From: Whitmania pigra
Lineage: Eukaryota > Annelida > Clitellata > Hirudinida > Haemopidae
Assembly (NCBI GenBank): GCA_021613335.1
Contig: JAJTWR010000166.1
Span: forward strand, 1 to 64,000
Length of the DNA: 64,000 bases
Direction: 5' to 3'
Positions 61,862 through 64,000 of the stretch are shown here, piece by piece. Under the pieces are notes generated by a model, which made no database searches, was not told the DNA's origin, and was given only the letters and a program-made list of their open reading frames with translations. The translations under genes were made by a program, and so were the position numbers. Numbering within the stretch: position 1 is the stretch's first letter; each line of letters opens with the position of its first letter.

Positions 61862-63180
61862 TATTTTTACGAAATAAACACGCAGACGAATTTAACACGC
61901 GGACGAATACAACACGCAATTTTTCCAATTTATATAAAAAATCACTTATAAAACACGCAAACGATTATACCACGCACCAATAGACGCTTTTTTTTTTATG
62001 GCTAAAATAATTTAACATTTAAATTAAAATTATATACATTAAAATATTAAATTGAAGCAGTTTCTAATATATAAAACAATCAAATATAAAAGTTGTAAAA
62101 AAATCTTCCGTTGGCTGAGCGGCCGATACTTGAAGTGATAAATACAGTGATATATAGATAGAAGTGCTCTTGATTGAAATATAAGTCAAAATCATCTTAG
62201 TCATGCTAATAACGGACTATAATCAAATAAATAGATTGAAATATCGACGTCGTTAAGAAAGTGGCTGATAAACGTAACTCGTACACTGTTGCCTACAAGC
62301 TTCAAGTCATTTCTAGAGCAAAAGACAAAGGTAACAGAGCAGCTGCTTGGGAGTTCAACGTTAATGAAGTGTCGGTTCGCGAATGCAGAAAGAAGGAATG
62401 ATTGCTTGAGAAACTGAACCTGAGAAAACGTGCATGCCTTGGCCAAAATGCGAAATGGCCAAAGTTAGAGTCTGATCTAAAGCTATGGGTCTTGGAACAA
62501 AGGAAGAGATAGCTTGTGACATTCCCGCTAGTGAAAGCATCTGGCGCCAGAACTGTGGCAATAACAGCAAGTGGTTACGAACGGACATGTTTCACAGTCA
62601 TACTTGGATGCTTTGCGGCTGGCACCAAGTCAAAACCAATATTGATTTTCAAGAGACAATGCGAAAAAATTTTCAGCATGAAGCTCTGTTTTCAGAAATC
62701 TCAAACGAGACCGGGGATTCTTTTCAAAGAGCTCGCGGTTGATCATGAATGCAATGACTGCTCATAAAAAGGAGTCAGTTAAGAAGATGCTCAACTTAAG
62801 CGGATGTCACATTGCAATCATCCCGGGTGGTCTATCATCCAAACTGCAATTAGAAATCGTTGATAAATTGACAGATCTGAGAGGGAGGAATGGATGCAGA
62901 ATGACGCACACACTCATACACCGTTTGGACGAGACAGGAAGGCCTTGTATTCCGAGGTATGCACGTGAGTTGCACGAGCATGGGACAAAGTGTCGCCTGA
63001 TTTGATTCTGAGTGGCTTTAGAAATGCTGGCATTAAGTCTACAGGAAAGGAGTAAAGTGACCACCCGGACATTGAACTAGCCTGCGATCCGGCAAGAGCC
63101 GAAATTGAATATGAAGAATGTTCGACTTTTGACGGATTTGAAGGCTTAGCTGATGATGAGGAATAATTATTGGTCTTATG
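61862..63180 (+). pseudogene. Pogo/Tigger-like transposase remnant
   Basis: From about 62257 the frame reads KRNSYTVAYKLQVISRAKDK, GNRAAAWEFNVNEVSVRECR (the CENP-B/pogo helix-turn-helix), WPKLESDLKLWV, then VILGCFAAGTKSKPILIFKR (DDE region) and HIAIIPGGLSSKLQ (the conserved pogo block) near 62815, and a C-terminal part. Deletions and stops remove at least one catalytic block. A possible 5' terminus CCGTATTTTTACGAAATAAA lies at about 61860; I did not find its partner. Confidence 0.75.
62108..62232 (+). mobile_element. SINE with tRNA-like A box and LINE-B tail
   Basis: GTTGGCTGAGCGGCCGATAC is a good tRNA/SINE A box. The 3' end AATCATCTTAGTCATGCTAA TAACGGACTATAATCAAATA matches the LINE-B 3' end. 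No clear B box. It lies between the pogo 5' end and its transposase frame. Confidence 0.5.
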
Positions 63181-63199
63181 ATTGATTTTTGTCTGTTAA

Positions 63200-64000
63200 T
63201 AAATTGTTTAAAAACTTCAAAGAACTGGTTAACGATTCATGAGCTCGCTGCAATTGACCGAAATTGGTCACGAGTCGCTTGGATATTGCGTTCTCTCTTC
63301 AATTCTTCCTCGAAACTATTTTTATCTTAAGATTTGCATCAACTTCCTACTTTGGAATGCATATGGTTTATGCATAATAATTTGTAAGACAAAAGTGAAG
63401 CAATACTTCAAAGGACGGTAACGAACTCGTTAACCAATTCCACGCTGCAAAGGGAATTAAAAATTTGTACATTTAAAATATGTGATTTCCATATATAGGG
63501 AGTTATGGGACACAGAGACTTGTTAAGCGGACCCTTTGCATTTTCATTTTAAATGTATAAATGTACAAACTCACGATGGCAGCACGGGATTCAAACCCCG
63601 CTGCGGGAGCACCGTCCTAATCATCTAGCTATGCAGACGTTAATAAAACATTAAATGTACAAATCTTAAGAGACATTTTTGAATATTTGAGATCAATTCT
63701 TGGAGCAGATGATGAAGTAAATCAGATGCATCATGCTGTGAGACACAGCTTCAATGGAAAGTATAGCATTGTTGAGGTCCAAACCCTATATCAATTATAA
63801 CATGAAATTTTATGAGATTTCAAGGTTAAAGTCTCCCTTTCAAGAACCATAAATGGATCATTGATCATTGATGAAATGCAGCTCATGTACAATAACTTTT
63901 ATAGATAATTGCATTGAAAAAAACAAGGTTTTTTTTTAATTAAATTGAGATCAATTCTTGAAGCAAATACTGAAGTTATGCATTTGTACCTTTACTGTGA
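63200..64000. other. No gene; partial SINE-B at 63585-63652
   Basis: GGATTCAAACCCCGCTGCGG and AATCATCTAGCTATGCAGAC identify a 5'-truncated SINE-B. Two direct copies of TTGAGATCAATTCTTG-A/G-AGCA at about 63688 and 63946 were noticed without an assigned origin. Confidence 0.55.

Noticed and set aside
62257..63005. Pogo-like transposase as an intact domesticated gene
   Set aside because: At least three stops or frame changes and a missing catalytic block.

Overview
The window is a piece of AT-rich animal genome, almost certainly an invertebrate metazoan. The evidence is spliced exons with GT/AG introns, extracellular modules (F5/8-type discoidin-like, WSC, EGF-like) on symmetric phase-1 exons, animal-type CR1/I-like LINEs, Ty3/Gypsy LTR elements, hAT, Tc1 and pogo transposons, tRNA-derived SINEs, and long (ATT)n-type microsatellites. 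I cannot name the species. There are no bacterial operons, CRISPR arrays or rRNA genes.

The main finding is a tandem family of related single-pass membrane protein genes, all on the minus strand (5' end at the higher coordinate). Each has the order [signal peptide] - F5/8-type-like domain (2 exons) - WSC domain 1 (2 exons) - WSC domain 2 (2 exons) - EGF-like exon - transmembrane exon with stop. From right to left: locus G (61141-61651, only EGF+TM in the window); locus B (54888-58511, apparently complete: 9 exons, 1251 coding bases, 416 residues); a decayed relic (51955-52810); locus D (34090-50000, possibly complete); locus E (15849-25519, 5' end missing, EGF exon split by a microsatellite); locus C (5785-12636, all domains present, first exon not found); locus A (2032-4132, truncated). 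Exon lengths and intron phases repeat from paralogue to paralogue, which is the strongest support for the models.

Region by region. 1-6660 is a near-identical copy of 50330-61864 (recent segmental duplication), the copies differing by TE insertions, microsatellite length and a 2.9-kb deletion that removed the WSC2-EGF-TM end of locus A. 6.5-10 kb: a SINE, a hAT-type element with unusual tandem 15-bp units, and a rearranged LINE lying inside locus C. 10-12.6 kb: ectodomain exons of locus C. 12.6-15.8 kb: LTR fragments and extremely AT-rich DNA. 15.8-25.5 kb: locus E with a CR1-like LINE, a solo LTR and a nested Gypsy element in its introns. 25.7-33.1 kb: a Gypsy/LINE nest and two hAT elements with 8-bp target duplications. 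33.7-50 kb: locus D, whose large first introns hold Tc1, Gypsy, LINE and SINE copies. 50-62 kb: second copy of the duplication and locus B. 61.9-64 kb: pogo-like transposase remnant and SINE pieces.

The predicted proteins would display a sugar-binding-like F5/8 domain and two cysteine-rich WSC domains outside the cell, on an EGF stalk with almost no cytoplasmic tail (longer only in locus E, perhaps D). A lineage-specific set of glycan-binding or recognition surface proteins is a reasonable inference but is not shown by sequence alone.
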